A stretch of DNA of 64,000 nt from an uncultured Alphaproteobacteria bacterium (GCA_902575815.1 CACGTA010000003.1:31898-95897), one strand, 5' to 3'; shown: positions 18,472 to 28,010, counted from the stretch's first letter. Program-made: numbers and translations. The notes: generated by a model not told the origin, from the sequence alone.

Positions 18472-19077
18472 ATGATAATTGTTAAAGATTTAACAGTTGA
18501 AAGATTAGATAAAAAAATATTTGAAAATATCAATCTATCTCTTGCATCTGGAAACATAACTATTTTAAAAGGTAAAAATGGTTCTGGTAAAACTACATTT
18601 TTAAAAACAATATTAAATTTAATAGTGCCATCATTTGGATCAATATATTGGAAAGGAAAATTATTAAGAACAAATTTATACGACTTTTATAATAACGTTA
18701 CATATATTGCTGATAAAACAACAAGCTTAACGAAATTAAATGTCAAAGATAATATTAATATTTGGAAAAAAATTTTTTTATCGAATATTAATGATTCTCA
18801 AATTGAAGTTGCTTTAAAAACTTTAAAATTAGAAAACTATTTGAACCAAAAAGTTACAACATTATCTTTAGGAGAAACTAAAAAATTAGAATTATTAAGA
18901 TTAATAATAGAAAACAAAAAAATTTGGGTTCTTGATGAACCTTTATCAGGTTTAGACGATGATTCAATTGAATTAATTAAACAAACTTTTGAAGATCATT
19001 GTGCTAAAGAAGGGTCAATAATTTTTAGCTCACATCAGAATCCTGGGATCTATGTAACAGAAGAAATTCACCTATAA
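18472..19077 (+). CDS. ccmA: Heme exporter ATP-binding protein CcmA
   Basis: ATPase of the CcmABCD complex that releases holo-CcmE during cytochrome c maturation. At 201 residues it is a compact ABC domain: Walker A LKGKNGSGKTTF, signature LSLGETKKLELLRL, Walker B WVLDEPLSGLDD and the switch His in IIFSSHQ. It is the first gene of the ccm operon, 40 bp after the terminator of the Lys-repeat gene, and precedes ccmB by 3 bp. Confidence 0.95.
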   Translation: MIIVKDLTVERLDKKIFENINLSLASGNITILKGKNGSGKTTFLKTILNLIVPSFGSIYWKGKLLRTNLYDFYNNVTYIADKTTSLTKLNVKDNINIWKKIFLSNINDSQIEVALKTLKLENYLNQKVTTLSLGETKKLELLRLIIENKKIWVLDEPLSGLDDDSIELIKQTFEDHCAKEGSIIFSSHQNPGIYVTEEIHL

Positions 19078-19080
19078 AAA

Positions 19081-19752
19081 ATGAAATTTTTAAAAAAAAT
19101 AATTTTTTTCTATTATAGAGAATACAAATTAAATCTTAGTGGTATTCAAGATATTTTAACTAATATTATTTTCTTTTTTGTATCGATTTTCATATTCATT
19201 TTTTCTATTGGTCCAGATAAGGAAACAATTTCTTTCATAGGAGTGGGTATCATATGGACATTATTATTACTAAGCTCAACATTATCTTTAAGGAAATTTT
19301 ATCAGGATGACTTTGAAAATGGAAATTTATTAATTATGCATTTAAATGGATTTAGCTTTGGTTTTATTGCTATTTTGAAAACATTATCACATTTTTTATT
19401 TGTGCAGGTACCTTTTCTATTATCAATACCGATTGCATGCATCTTACTAAATATTGCTAATGATAAACTCTTCTTCTTATTTGCTAGTTTTAGCATAGGA
19501 TCACTTATTCTGTCCTGTTTAGGTTCAATTTCATCTTCAATGAACCTAATGAATCAACGAAACTTTCTGTTGGGTAGTGTCGTTGTTATGATATTTAGTG
19601 TTCCAGTAATTATTTTTTCAGTAGGTATAATTAATATGGAAGAAAGCTTTAATTCTCTTTTAAATATATTATTTGGAATACTGTTAATTGTTTTTGCTAT
19701 AAATCCCTGGGCAAGCGGATTGTGTCTTAAACTTTCATTAGAAAATAATTAA
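19081..19752 (+). CDS. ccmB: Heme exporter membrane protein CcmB
   Basis: Inner-membrane permease partner of CcmA, 223 residues with six hydrophobic spans. The family segment FYQDDFENGNLLIMHLNG near residue 75-90 and the end segment INPWASGLCLKLSLEN are characteristic. It is tightly packed, 3 bp after ccmA and 1 bp before ccmC. The complex uses ATP to free heme-loaded CcmE from CcmC/D. Confidence 0.93.
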   Translation: MKFLKKIIFFYYREYKLNLSGIQDILTNIIFFFVSIFIFIFSIGPDKETISFIGVGIIWTLLLLSSTLSLRKFYQDDFENGNLLIMHLNGFSFGFIAILKTLSHFLFVQVPFLLSIPIACILLNIANDKLFFLFASFSIGSLILSCLGSISSSMNLMNQRNFLLGSVVVMIFSVPVIIFSVGIINMEESFNSLLNILFGILLIVFAINPWASGLCLKLSLENN

Positions 19753-19753
19753 T

Positions 19754-20452
19754 ATGAAGTTCTTAGTTAATCCTAGTAAATTTAATGAGATGTCTGATTA
19801 TTTGTTTAGACCAATACTGATCTTATCTATCATATTGTTTGCAATAGGTTTATTGTTTTCTTTTTATTTATCACCAGATGATTATCAGCAAGGATCAACA
19901 GTAAGAATAATGTATGTACATGTTCCAAGTGCATGGTTAGCTTTACTAACTTATGCAATAATGACACTTTATAGTATTTTGGCACTTGCTTTTAGAATAC
20001 CTTTTGGTTTTATTTTTAATACTGCAGTAGCTCCGATAGGAGCGGTTTTTACTTTAATATGTATAATAAGTGGATCTTTGTGGGGAAAACCAATGTGGGG
20101 TACTTGGTGGGTATGGGATGCGCGTTTAACATCTGTTGCTATACTTTTTATTATTTATCTAATTATTATTTTCATGAATTTATCTTTTGAAAATAGGATT
20201 GTTAGAGAAAAGGTTGTTGCTATATTTATTCTTGTTGGATCAGTAAACCTGCCGATAGTTAAATTTTCTGTGGATTGGTGGAATACCTTACATCAACCTG
20301 CAACAATAAGTAAACTATCTAAACCCAGCATTGATCCTTCAATGATGACGCCTTTAATTATTATGACATTTGCATTTATATTGATTGGAATAGCAATAGC
20401 CATTTTAAGAATAAAAACAGAGATAATTTCAAGAAAATCTTATTTAAGTTAA
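19754..20452 (+). CDS. ccmC: Heme handling protein CcmC
   Basis: Six-span inner-membrane protein, 232 residues, which loads heme onto CcmE. The periplasmic WWD motif reads WGKPMWGTWWVWDARLTS. Flanking heme-ligand His residues are in MYVHVPSAWLA and in WWNTLHQPATI. It follows ccmB by 1 bp, with the small ccmD next. All the expected functional positions are present. Confidence 0.96.
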   Translation: MKFLVNPSKFNEMSDYLFRPILILSIILFAIGLLFSFYLSPDDYQQGSTVRIMYVHVPSAWLALLTYAIMTLYSILALAFRIPFGFIFNTAVAPIGAVFTLICIISGSLWGKPMWGTWWVWDARLTSVAILFIIYLIIIFMNLSFENRIVREKVVAIFILVGSVNLPIVKFSVDWWNTLHQPATISKLSKPSIDPSMMTPLIIMTFAFILIGIAIAILRIKTEIISRKSYLS

Positions 20453-20513
20453 TTTGTGACTTTTGGTCCATTGGATTAAGTATCATTCCTAAGTATTTTT
20501 GTTATTAGAAACT

Positions 20514-20618
20514 ATGTATTTTTGGTATATTTTAGGATCTTATATAGCAGCCTTTCTTTTAATTTTTTTGTTATTATTTTTTAGTTACTTAAAACTTAGA
20601 AAAATAAAAAATAAATGA
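20514..20618 (+). CDS. ccmD: CcmD, small heme exporter subunit
   Basis: A 34-residue frame below the ORF-track cutoff: ATG at 20514, TGA at 20616-20618. It has the classic CcmD pattern: an N-terminal YFWYILGSYIAAF motif, one membrane span (LLIFLLLFFSYL) and a basic cytoplasmic end (KLRKIKNK). It lies between ccmC and ccmE and overlaps the ccmE start as ATGA. CcmD joins CcmC and CcmE and is needed for release of holo-CcmE. Position and motif make the call strong. Confidence 0.9.
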   Translation: MYFWYILGSYIAAFLLIFLLLFFSYLKLRKIKNK

Positions 20619-21055
20619 GCTTACGCTTTCAAAGATTACTACTTATATTGCTTACTTTGGTAATAATACTAAGTGCAATCCTACTTATTTTATATAATAC
20701 AAGAGAAAATGTGTCGTATTTCTATACACCGTCTGAAATTGATAAATCAGATATCATAATAAATAAAATAATAAGAATAGGCGGTTTTGTTGAAAATAAT
20801 AGTTTTAATAAAATTTCTTCAAGTTCTTTTAAATTTAAAATTACTGATGAAAAAGCATCTATACTTGTTACTTTCAAAGGCATTCTTCCTGATTTATTTA
20901 GAGAAGGGCAAGGTGCAGTGATAGAGGGTGCTTTTATTGATAAAAATATTTTTAATGCAACTAATGTTTTTGCAAAACATGATGAAAATTATATGCCAGC
21001 ATCAATAAAAGAAGATCTGAAAGATACAGGTTATTGGAATAAAAAATATAAATGA
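20615..21055 (+). CDS. ccmE: Heme chaperone CcmE
   Basis: Periplasmic, membrane-anchored chaperone that binds heme covalently through a histidine. It has 146 residues with an N-terminal anchor, the OB-fold start RIGGFVENNSF, the barrel segment VTFKGILPDLFREGQGAVIEG, and the heme-binding AKHDENYMP with the conserved His and Tyr. It overlaps ccmD by 4 bp and ccmF by 4 bp, so the three are translationally coupled. Confidence 0.96.
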   Translation: MSLRFQRLLLILLTLVIILSAILLILYNTRENVSYFYTPSEIDKSDIIINKIIRIGGFVENNSFNKISSSSFKFKITDEKASILVTFKGILPDLFREGQGAVIEGAFIDKNIFNATNVFAKHDENYMPASIKEDLKDTGYWNKKYK

Positions 21056-22914
21056 GTTCATTAGTTGGTTTTTTAAGCTTAGTTTTTGCGATAGGTATTA
21101 ATTTTTACTTATTTTTATCTAGATACATATTTAAATTTCAAAAACAGAAATTTAATTTATTCATCCGCTTTTCATCCTTATTAACTTTGTTATCTTTTTT
21201 TTCATTAATGTATGCCTACGTGGTATCTGATTTCTCAAATTATAATGTCTTTCAAAACTCTCACTCAAATAAACCGCTAATATATAAAATTTCAGGTACT
21301 TGGGGAAATCATGAAGGTTCGATGCTTCTGTGGCTTTGTATATTATCTATCTTTAGCTTCTTTTTTTCTTTTACTAAAAATATAGAAGATAACTTTCAAA
21401 AATTAACTTTGATTATTCAAGCTTTTCTTCATATTTTGTTTGGTCTATTTATAGTTTTTACCTCTAATCCTTTTCTCGTTAATTCAATATTAGTAAACGA
21501 GGGTTTAGGTTTAAATCCTATTTTACAAGATCCTGGGTTGGCTGTTCATCCTCCAATTTTATATGCTGGTTATGTTGGTTATTCTATAGTTTTCAGTATT
21601 GCAATAGCTGGGTTATTTCAAAATACAGATGATGAATGGATATATGTTGCTAAAAAATGGTCATTAATTAGTTGGACTTTTTTAACTGGTGGAATAGCTC
21701 TTGGTTCATATTGGGCATATTATGAATTAGGATGGGGTGGTTGGTGGTTTTGGGATCCAGTTGAAAATATTTCACTGATGCCTTGGATTGCTGGACTTGC
21801 ATTAGTTCATTCACTAATGATGGTAAGAGGTGAGCAAGCTATTAAAAAATGGATAGTTTTTTTATCAATTCTTTGCTTTTCATTAAGTGTTTTTGGAACA
21901 TTTTTGGTAAGATCTGGAATCTTAACAAGCGTACATTCATTTGCAGCAGACGCATCCAGAGGCATATTTATATTACTAATTTTTTTTATTGTAACTGGAT
22001 TTGGTTTTTTAGTTTTTTTGTTAAAAGAACCAAAAAAATCAAATGCTTTAAACTTGTTATTTATCAATAAGGTTTCAGCGCTTGTAATAAATAATATTTT
22101 AATGATTATAGCTACCTTAACTATTCTTTTAGGAACTATATACCCAATTATAATTGAAGTTTTGTATAATAAAAGAATATCGGTTGGAGGCCCTTATTTT
22201 AATTCAACAGTAATTCCTATAATGATCCCTGGTTTTTTATTAATGAGTATTGCACCAATTTTATCCTGGCAAACAAATAAGATAAATAATTCAAAAAAAT
22301 ATGTTCTAGCTTTTATAATCTTAAGTGTTCTAGTTATACTTCAATCATATTTTTTGGATTTTAATACATGGGGTTTTGTTGGGTTACTTTTAGGTTTTTG
22401 GATAATATTGGCTTCAATTATTGCTATATTTTCTTCGTATAAAATTAAAATTAACATTAAGTTTTTCAAAATAATTAATCCTCATGTAGCTCATATTGGT
22501 GTTGGTATCGCTATAATTGGTATCACTTGTTCTAGTGTTTTTCAAAATGAGTTAGATTTCAACCTTAATGAGGGAGATAAGTTTAATGTAAATGGAAAAA
22601 CAGTTTTGTTTGAAAAAATAGAAACAACTAATGAGATTAATTTTCAATCTTTAAGAGGAAAATTTTTGTTTGATATTGAAAAAAATCAATCAAAAAAAAT
22701 AGAGGCTGGAAAAAATTATTATCCAGTGTCAAAGATGATTACATCTGAAGCTGGTATTTTACATAAGTGGAATAAGGATATATATTTTATCCTTGGTGAT
22801 CAAAAAAATAATGAGTGGTTTGTAAAAGTTTTAATTAATCCATTTGTTAGCTTTATATGGCTTGGAGTGATAATAATGATGTATTCAGGTTTAATAGCAA
22901 TTTCTAGAAGATGA
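21052..22914 (+). CDS. ccmF: Cytochrome c heme lyase subunit CcmF
   Basis: Large polytopic heme lyase component, 620 residues. The WWD domain GWGGWWFWDPVENISLMPWIAG is complete. Ligand histidines lie in VHPPILYAGY, in LVHSLMMVRGE and in TSVHSFAADASRG. The periplasmic C-terminal domain and last span are present. It attaches heme from CcmE to apocytochrome with CcmH and CcmG. It overlaps ccmE and ccmG by 4 bp each. Confidence 0.96.
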   Translation: MSSLVGFLSLVFAIGINFYLFLSRYIFKFQKQKFNLFIRFSSLLTLLSFFSLMYAYVVSDFSNYNVFQNSHSNKPLIYKISGTWGNHEGSMLLWLCILSIFSFFFSFTKNIEDNFQKLTLIIQAFLHILFGLFIVFTSNPFLVNSILVNEGLGLNPILQDPGLAVHPPILYAGYVGYSIVFSIAIAGLFQNTDDEWIYVAKKWSLISWTFLTGGIALGSYWAYYELGWGGWWFWDPVENISLMPWIAGLALVHSLMMVRGEQAIKKWIVFLSILCFSLSVFGTFLVRSGILTSVHSFAADASRGIFILLIFFIVTGFGFLVFLLKEPKKSNALNLLFINKVSALVINNILMIIATLTILLGTIYPIIIEVLYNKRISVGGPYFNSTVIPIMIPGFLLMSIAPILSWQTNKINNSKKYVLAFIILSVLVILQSYFLDFNTWGFVGLLLGFWIILASIIAIFSSYKIKINIKFFKIINPHVAHIGVGIAIIGITCSSVFQNELDFNLNEGDKFNVNGKTVLFEKIETTNEINFQSLRGKFLFDIEKNQSKKIEAGKNYYPVSKMITSEAGILHKWNKDIYFILGDQKNNEWFVKVLINPFVSFIWLGVIIMMYSGLIAISRR

Positions 22915-23435
22915 ACAGGATATTTATTTTAACACCATTAATAGTGCTTTTAATCATATGTATTTTTTCACTAGTTTATTTATTAAGTGGTAAAGACCCT
23001 AATAAACCACCGAGTGCACTCTTAAATAAAGATGTTCCTATTTTTGAAAGTAGTTCTTTGTATAATGCAAAGGATATAATCAAAACAAAAGATATAAAAA
23101 ATAAGAAGACCTTAATTAATTTTTTTGCTTCTTGGTGTAGTCCTTGTAAAATAGAGCATCCACTTTTTTTTGAAATACGTAAAAAATATCCTGAACTATA
23201 TTTGTTAGGATTTAACCACAAAGATCCAACTTCTGATGCAAAAAAATATTTAAAGGATGATGGAAACCCATACGATTTTGTTGGTGTAGACTCTGAAGGT
23301 TTAATTGCATTAGAATTTGGTGTTTTTGGTTTACCAGAAACATATTTAATTAATGAGGATGGTAAGATTATCTATAAATTTATGGGTCCAATAACAATGG
23401 ATATTTTAAAAAATGAAATTGAACCGCTTCTATAA
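22911..23435 (+). CDS. ccmG: Thiol:disulfide interchange protein CcmG/DsbE
   Basis: Membrane-anchored periplasmic thioredoxin of 174 residues that keeps the CxxCH cysteines of apocytochrome reduced. One N-terminal span is followed by FFASWCSPCKIEHPLF with the redox CxxC, then the GVFGLPETYLINEDG segment containing the cis-Pro, which is typical of DsbE. It overlaps ccmF by 4 bp and the proposed ccmH start by 23 bp. Confidence 0.94.
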   Translation: MNRIFILTPLIVLLIICIFSLVYLLSGKDPNKPPSALLNKDVPIFESSSLYNAKDIIKTKDIKNKKTLINFFASWCSPCKIEHPLFFEIRKKYPELYLLGFNHKDPTSDAKKYLKDDGNPYDFVGVDSEGLIALEFGVFGLPETYLINEDGKIIYKFMGPITMDILKNEIEPLL

Positions 23436-23799
23436 ATTTTTATATATAATAATTTTAAGTTTTGTGTTTTTTACTTTAAAAATATTTGCAGTTGAAAATA
23501 TTGATGAGAGAGTAAAAAAATTAACTTTAGAGTTGCGATGCATGACGTGTCAAAATCAAAGCATTTATGACTCAGATGCAGAATTCTCAAATGATATTAA
23601 AAAAATAGTTAAAAATAAGTTGAAAGCTGGAGAAAGTGAAAGAGATATTAAGAAATTTTTAGTTGAAAGATATGGTGAATACATTCTTTTTAGACCATTA
23701 ATGAATTATAATAATATCTTTCTTTGGGGTTTTCCTTTTATATTACTAATAATTGGCTTGTTTTTTGTATTAATTAAGAGCAAAGGAAACAAGGTCTGA
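23413..23799 (+). CDS. ccmH: Cytochrome c maturation protein CcmH
   Basis: Membrane-anchored periplasmic redox protein of 128 residues with signal anchor, LRCMTCQNQSI (LRCxxCQNQ motif), GESERDIKKFLVERYGEYILFRP and a C-terminal span. It reduces apocytochrome c and works with CcmF. The start at 23413 overlaps ccmG by 23 bp, which places the signal anchor correctly. No separate CcmI follows, so the TPR chaperone must lie elsewhere or be absent. It is the last gene of the ccm operon. Confidence 0.94.
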   Translation: MKLNRFYKFLYIIILSFVFFTLKIFAVENIDERVKKLTLELRCMTCQNQSIYDSDAEFSNDIKKIVKNKLKAGESERDIKKFLVERYGEYILFRPLMNYNNIFLWGFPFILLIIGLFFVLIKSKGNKV

Positions 23800-23843
23800 A
23801 ACAATTTATTTTGTTTTTTTTTATTTAGCTTATATGGTTCCCC

Positions 23844-23849
23844 TATAAT
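23844..23849 (+). promoter_or_regulatory. Candidate -10 box upstream of the amino-acid binding protein
   Basis: A perfect TATAAT lies 28 bp before the GTG start, after ccmH. The matching -35 region (TTATTT at 23821-23826, 17 bp upstream) is weak. A separate promoter is expected because the gene has its own strong ribosome-binding site and terminator. Confidence 0.35.
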
Positions 23850-23876
23850 TTAGAAATACTTCTTCAAGGAGGAAAT

Positions 23877-24710
23877 GTGAAAGAAATTTTAATATACATA
23901 TTATCAATTGGTATTTTTGGAGTTGCTTCAATTGCAAATTCACAAACAATAAGAATTGGTACAGAAGGTGCTTACCCACCATGGAATAATCTTAATTCAG
24001 CTGGTGAACTTGAGGGTGCTGAAATAGATTTTGGTAACGAAGCTTGTAAGCGAATGGGAGTTACTTGTGAATGGGTAACTCAAGATTGGGATGGTATAAT
24101 ACCTGCTCTTCTTCAAGGTAAATACGACATTATTATTGCTGGAATGTCTATAACTGAAGAAAGAAAAGAAAAAGTTAATTTTACTACTGGATACATGACT
24201 GATGGTGCTAGATTTGCTGTTTTAAAAAATAGTGGTTTAGCAAATTTAAATATTGCAGGTATGGCTAAAGTTAATCTTAATAATGCAGGCGGAAAAGAAC
24301 AAGCTGCAATAGGTCAGTTAATTGCTGCAATGGATGGTAAAACTGTCTGTGTTCAATCTTCAACAATTCACCAAAACTTTTTAGAAAAACACATGTCTGG
24401 TGCAGTCGAAGTTAAACTATATCAAGCGGTTGATGATCATAATTTGGATTTAGCTGCAGGGAGATGTGATGCTGTTCTAGCTGACGTCGGATCAATTATT
24501 GATTTTATGGAATCTGATGGTGGTGTTGATGTTGCATTTACTGGTCCAACTTTTTCTGGTGGAGTCTTTGGTGATGGTGTTGGTGGAGCAGTTAGAAAAG
24601 AAGATACAGATATCTTAGAGATGTGGAATGCTGCTATTGCAGAAATGTCTAAAGATGGAACTACTGCTGAAATAACTAAAGAGTGGTTTGGTAGAGATAT
24701 CTCAATGTAA
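23877..24710 (+). CDS. Amino-acid ABC transporter periplasmic binding protein (HisJ/ArgT type)
   Basis: Solute-binding protein of family 3, 277 residues. The signal peptide (ILIYILSIGIFGVASIANSQ) is followed by IRIGTEGAYPPWN, LEGAEIDFGNEAC, DGIIPALLQGKYDIIIAGMSIT and RKEKVNFTTGYM, typical of basic or polar amino-acid binders. The start is GTG 4 bp after a perfect AAGGAGG, since the nearby ATG is followed at once by a stop. It stands alone with no permease or ATPase beside it and has its own terminator. This fits a highly expressed monocistronic gene, as is usual for nutrient capture in oligotrophs. Confidence 0.93.
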   Translation: MKEILIYILSIGIFGVASIANSQTIRIGTEGAYPPWNNLNSAGELEGAEIDFGNEACKRMGVTCEWVTQDWDGIIPALLQGKYDIIIAGMSITEERKEKVNFTTGYMTDGARFAVLKNSGLANLNIAGMAKVNLNNAGGKEQAAIGQLIAAMDGKTVCVQSSTIHQNFLEKHMSGAVEVKLYQAVDDHNLDLAAGRCDAVLADVGSIIDFMESDGGVDVAFTGPTFSGGVFGDGVGGAVRKEDTDILEMWNAAIAEMSKDGTTAEITKEWFGRDISM

Positions 24711-24729
24711 ATCAAATTTTGTTTCAGTA

Positions 24730-24759
24730 AAAGCGGTCTTAAAGACCGCTTTTTTTTTG
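24730..24759 (+). terminator. Rho-independent terminator after the binding-protein gene
   Basis: AGCGGTCT (24732-24739) and AGACCGCT (24743-24750) form an 8-bp stem with a 3-nt TAA loop, followed by a run of T. It ends the binding-protein transcript about 20 bp after its stop codon. Confidence 0.92.
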
Positions 24760-24807
24760 ATTAAATTATAGCCATAATGCATAGTAGATATTAAATAAAA
24801 ATTTATA

Positions 24808-25089
24808 ATGATTTCTCTTTTATATTTAGTTGTCCAGATAATAAACCTATTTCAATTTGCTCTTATAATTTACATAATTTTAACTTGGTTGGTAAATTTT
24901 AATATAATTAATACAGGTAATCGTTTTATTTATAGTATCCTTGATGCTTTATACCGATTATGTGAGCCGAGTTTAAATTATGTAAGAAGATACTTGCCTA
25001 ATTTTGGTGCAATAGATTTATCTCCAATAGTTGTTTATCTGGGTTTATGGTTTGTAAAAAGTTTATTAATTGAGTATTGGCCTAGATAA
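24808..25089 (+). CDS. YggT family membrane protein
   Basis: Small inner-membrane protein of 93 residues with two hydrophobic stretches. The family pattern LTWLVNFNIINTGNRF ... LDALYRLCEPSLNYVRRYLPNFGAIDLSPIVVYLGL is clear. YggT proteins are linked to osmotic tolerance and cell-envelope maintenance, but the mechanism is unknown. It is directly followed by folD after 2 bp, so the two form one transcription unit. Confidence 0.92.
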   Translation: MISLLYLVVQIINLFQFALIIYIILTWLVNFNIINTGNRFIYSILDALYRLCEPSLNYVRRYLPNFGAIDLSPIVVYLGLWFVKSLLIEYWPR

Positions 25090-25091
25090 TT

Positions 25092-25970
25092 ATGCCACGT
25101 ATATTAGATGGAAAAAAAGTAGCACAAAAATTAAAAGATCAATTAAAAGTTGAAATTGAAAATATAAAATTAAAATTTAATCGAACTCCTGGACTTGCTG
25201 TTATACAAGTAGGAAATGTTGCAGCAAGTAGTGTTTATGTAAAAGCTAAAACAAAAGCTGCAAAGGAAGTTGGGATTAATGTTATTGATCATCACCTGGA
25301 AGAATCTACTAATCAAAATGATTTAATTAATTTAATAAATGAATTAAATAATAATGACGATGTTAATGGTATTCTTGTCCAACTACCTTTACCCAATCAT
25401 ATAAATGAAGAAATGGTCTTAAATAGTATAGCGCCTGATAAAGATGCTGATGGATTTCATCCACTAAATGTCGGCAAACTATCAATAAGCCAAAAGAATG
25501 ATGAAAGCCTAATGATACCATGTACTCCATATGGTTGTCTGCTACTTCTAAGGGAACTTAATGTTGATTTAGTTGGTAAAAATGCTGTTGTAATTGGAAG
25601 ATCAAATATAGTTGGAAAACCTATGGCACAATTATTATTAAAAGAATCTTGTACTGTTACGACAGTTCATTCAAAAACTAAAAATATTGAGAGTATTTGC
25701 AAAAATGCTGATATTTTAATAGCTGCAATTGGTAAACCTGAGTTTGTAAATAAGGATTGGGTTAAGGAGGGTGCTATTATTATCGATGTAGGTATCAATC
25801 GAATCAAAATAAATGAAGAGAAATCAAAATTAGTAGGTGATGTTTTATTTAGTGAGGTGGAAAATAAGGTAAGTGCAATTTCTCCAGTACCTGGGGGAGT
25901 AGGACCAATGACAATTGCATGTCTGCTAAGAAATACAACAGCAGCTTTTAAATTAAAGAACTATAATTAA
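25092..25970 (+). CDS. folD: Methylene-THF dehydrogenase / cyclohydrolase FolD
   Basis: Bifunctional enzyme of one-carbon metabolism that converts methylene-THF to formyl-THF, 292 residues. The motifs SVYVKAKTKAAKEVGI (with the catalytic Lys), ILVQLPLP, DKDADGFHPLNVGKL, IGRSNIVGKPMAQLLL and PVPGGVGPMTIACLL are all present. It produces the formyl donor needed by the split PurH at 47 kb. Its end overlaps the convergent GT9-like gene by 4 bp. Confidence 0.97.
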   Translation: MPRILDGKKVAQKLKDQLKVEIENIKLKFNRTPGLAVIQVGNVAASSVYVKAKTKAAKEVGINVIDHHLEESTNQNDLINLINELNNNDDVNGILVQLPLPNHINEEMVLNSIAPDKDADGFHPLNVGKLSISQKNDESLMIPCTPYGCLLLLRELNVDLVGKNAVVIGRSNIVGKPMAQLLLKESCTVTTVHSKTKNIESICKNADILIAAIGKPEFVNKDWVKEGAIIIDVGINRIKINEEKSKLVGDVLFSEVENKVSAISPVPGGVGPMTIACLLRNTTAAFKLKNYN

Positions 25971-26818
25971 GAAGAACTTATTTTATAAATGTGCTTTAGA
26001 AATAGATCTACAGAGATCTTCTCTCTTGCTTTTGAACAGTGTTCACACAGTTTTAATTTTACTCCACATGGTGATTGTTTATCTTCATAATAAAGATTTT
26101 CATGAAAATCATAACCTATTACATCTGGTGAAATCCATCCTCCAAAATATAAAACAGCTTTCTTATTTAATGCTGCTGCCACATGTCCAAAACCTCCTTC
26201 AGGACCAACATAAAAATCAACCTCATTTAATAATGCACAAGCAATCCTAAAGTCTGTTTTTTGAGGTATAAAAATTCCATCAATATTTTTAGTTTCATTA
26301 TGTGATGATTGGATTATCAAATAATCATTTTTTAATTTGTTTATTAGATTGGTCCAATTCTGAATACCCCAATCTTTATTTTTATGTTTAATACTAAACT
26401 GTGTATCATTTATTTTAGTTGATGATGTTTCGATAAAAATTATACTTAAAAATTCTCTATTATGATTTTCTACCCAAAATGTTTTTGCTTCAGAGATTAT
26501 TTTATTAGCTTCTTTTTTTTCTTGGTCTGAAAAATATATTTCACCTGGAATAGGTCTAAAATTTCTCCAGACATAATTGTTTGGGGTACTTCTTTTATAA
26601 TCTATATAAGGCCTATTTGCTTCATGGTAATCTAATAGATGAATGGGTTTTTTGTTATTTAAATTTCTACAGTCTGCTATATTTGGATTATTTTCATAAA
26701 TTGGAGAATGCGATGCATAATTTTTTTTTTTATTTCCAATTATAATTTGCCTATCTGGGTACTTTTTTTTAATTTTAGCAGCTAAAGATGTTATTAGTAA
26801 ATCATCGCCATATCCCAT
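25967..26818 (-). CDS. Glycosyltransferase family 9-like protein
   Basis: 283 residues with the GT9/ADP-heptosyltransferase pattern: an N-terminal glycine loop MGYGDDLLITSLAAKIKKKYP and a C-terminal nucleotide-sugar site VGPEGGFGHVAAALNKKAVLYFGGW. A Cys-rich segment (CGVKLKLCEHC) follows near the end. It should transfer a sugar to a surface glycan, but donor and acceptor are unknown. The start is only 4 bp after argG. The usual first beta strand before the glycine loop is missing, so the gene may be N-terminally shortened. Confidence 0.75.
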   Translation of the reverse strand: MGYGDDLLITSLAAKIKKKYPDRQIIIGNKKKNYASHSPIYENNPNIADCRNLNNKKPIHLLDYHEANRPYIDYKRSTPNNYVWRNFRPIPGEIYFSDQEKKEANKIISEAKTFWVENHNREFLSIIFIETSSTKINDTQFSIKHKNKDWGIQNWTNLINKLKNDYLIIQSSHNETKNIDGIFIPQKTDFRIACALLNEVDFYVGPEGGFGHVAAALNKKAVLYFGGWISPDVIGYDFHENLYYEDKQSPCGVKLKLCEHCSKAREKISVDLFLKHIYKISSS

Positions 26819-26822
26819 ATTA

Positions 26823-28010
26823 TTAGATATTTTTACGAAGTCTAATTGAGTTTATTTTAATAAATCCCTCTGCATCTTTTTGATTATATTCCCCAACTTC
26901 ATCAAAAGAAACTAATGAATTATCATAAAGAGAATTATTAGATCTTCTCCCCAATATTATGACATTTCCTTTATATATTTTTATTTTGACATCACCATTA
27001 ACTTTATATGATATTGAATCAATTAATTTTTGCATTGATATTCTTTCAGAAGAAAACCAAAACCCGTTATAAATTATCTCAGCATACTTTGGCATCAATT
27101 CATCTTTAAGATGTGCTTCTCCTTTATCTAAGGTAATACTTTCTATTGCTCTTCTAGCATCTAATAATATTGTTCCACCTGGAGTTTCATATACTCCTCT
27201 AGATTTAATTCCGACAAATCTATTCTCCACAATATCTATTCTCCCTACTCCATGACTACCAGCTATAGAATTTAATCTTGTAAGAATTTCGTGAGGTTTT
27301 AGCCTGTCTTCATTTAAAGAAACTGGGTCGCCGTTTTCAAATCCAATTGTTATAATCTCTGCTTTATTTGGAGTATCTTCAATAGATTTTGTTCTAGAAA
27401 AGATATACTCAGGTGGTTCAAGCCATGGATCTTCTAGCAGCTTACCTTCAGAAGAAGTATGTAGAAGATTTGCATCTGTACTAAATGGTGGTTCACCCAT
27501 TTTATCCTTAGGTACTGTTATTTGATTTTTTTCTGCATAATCTAATAAATCATTTCTTGATTCAAATTCCCAATCTCGCCAAGGTGCTATAACTTCGATT
27601 TTTGGATTGTTTGCATAGTATCCAAGTTCAAATCTAACTTGATCATTACCTTTACCTGTAGCTCCATGAGCTACAGCATCTGCTCCTACAATTTTAGCAA
27701 TTTCAATCTGTCTCTTTGCAATTAAGGGTCTTGCTATGGCTGTGCCTAACAAGTAAGTTCCTTCGTAGAGAGCATTAGCTCTAAACATTGGAAAAACATA
27801 ATCTCTAACAAAATCTTCTTGTAAATTTTCAATAAATATTTCTTCAACACCTAGACTTTTTGCTTTTGTTTTAACAGGTGAAAGTTCTTCTCCTTGACCA
27901 ATATCTGCTGTGAAAGTAACAACAGGACATTCATATTTATTTTGAAGCCATTTGAGAATTACACTGGTGTCTAATCCACCTGAATAAGCTAAAACAATTT
28001 TCTTAGGCAT
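26823..28010 (-). CDS. argG: Argininosuccinate synthase
   Basis: ATP-dependent ligase that joins citrulline and aspartate in arginine synthesis. It has 395 residues, with the P-loop-like [16 protein letters not shown] near the start, then [15 protein letters not shown], and the substrate segments [12 protein letters not shown] and [26 protein letters not shown]. It is complete and of normal length. The order ialB-like - argG - GT9-like is one minus-strand unit with spacings of 0 and 4 bp. Confidence 0.97.
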   Translation of the reverse strand: MPKKIVLAYSGGLDTSVILKWLQNKYECPVVTFTADIGQGEELSPVKTKAKSLGVEEIFIENLQEDFVRDYVFPMFRANALYEGTYLLGTAIARPLIAKRQIEIAKIVGADAVAHGATGKGNDQVRFELGYYANNPKIEVIAPWRDWEFESRNDLLDYAEKNQITVPKDKMGEPPFSTDANLLHTSSEGKLLEDPWLEPPEYIFSRTKSIEDTPNKAEIITIGFENGDPVSLNEDRLKPHEILTRLNSIAGSHGVGRIDIVENRFVGIKSRGVYETPGGTILLDARRAIESITLDKGEAHLKDELMPKYAEIIYNGFWFSSERISMQKLIDSISYKVNGDVKIKIYKGNVIILGRRSNNSLYDNSLVSFDEVGEYNQKDAEGFIKINSIRLRKNI

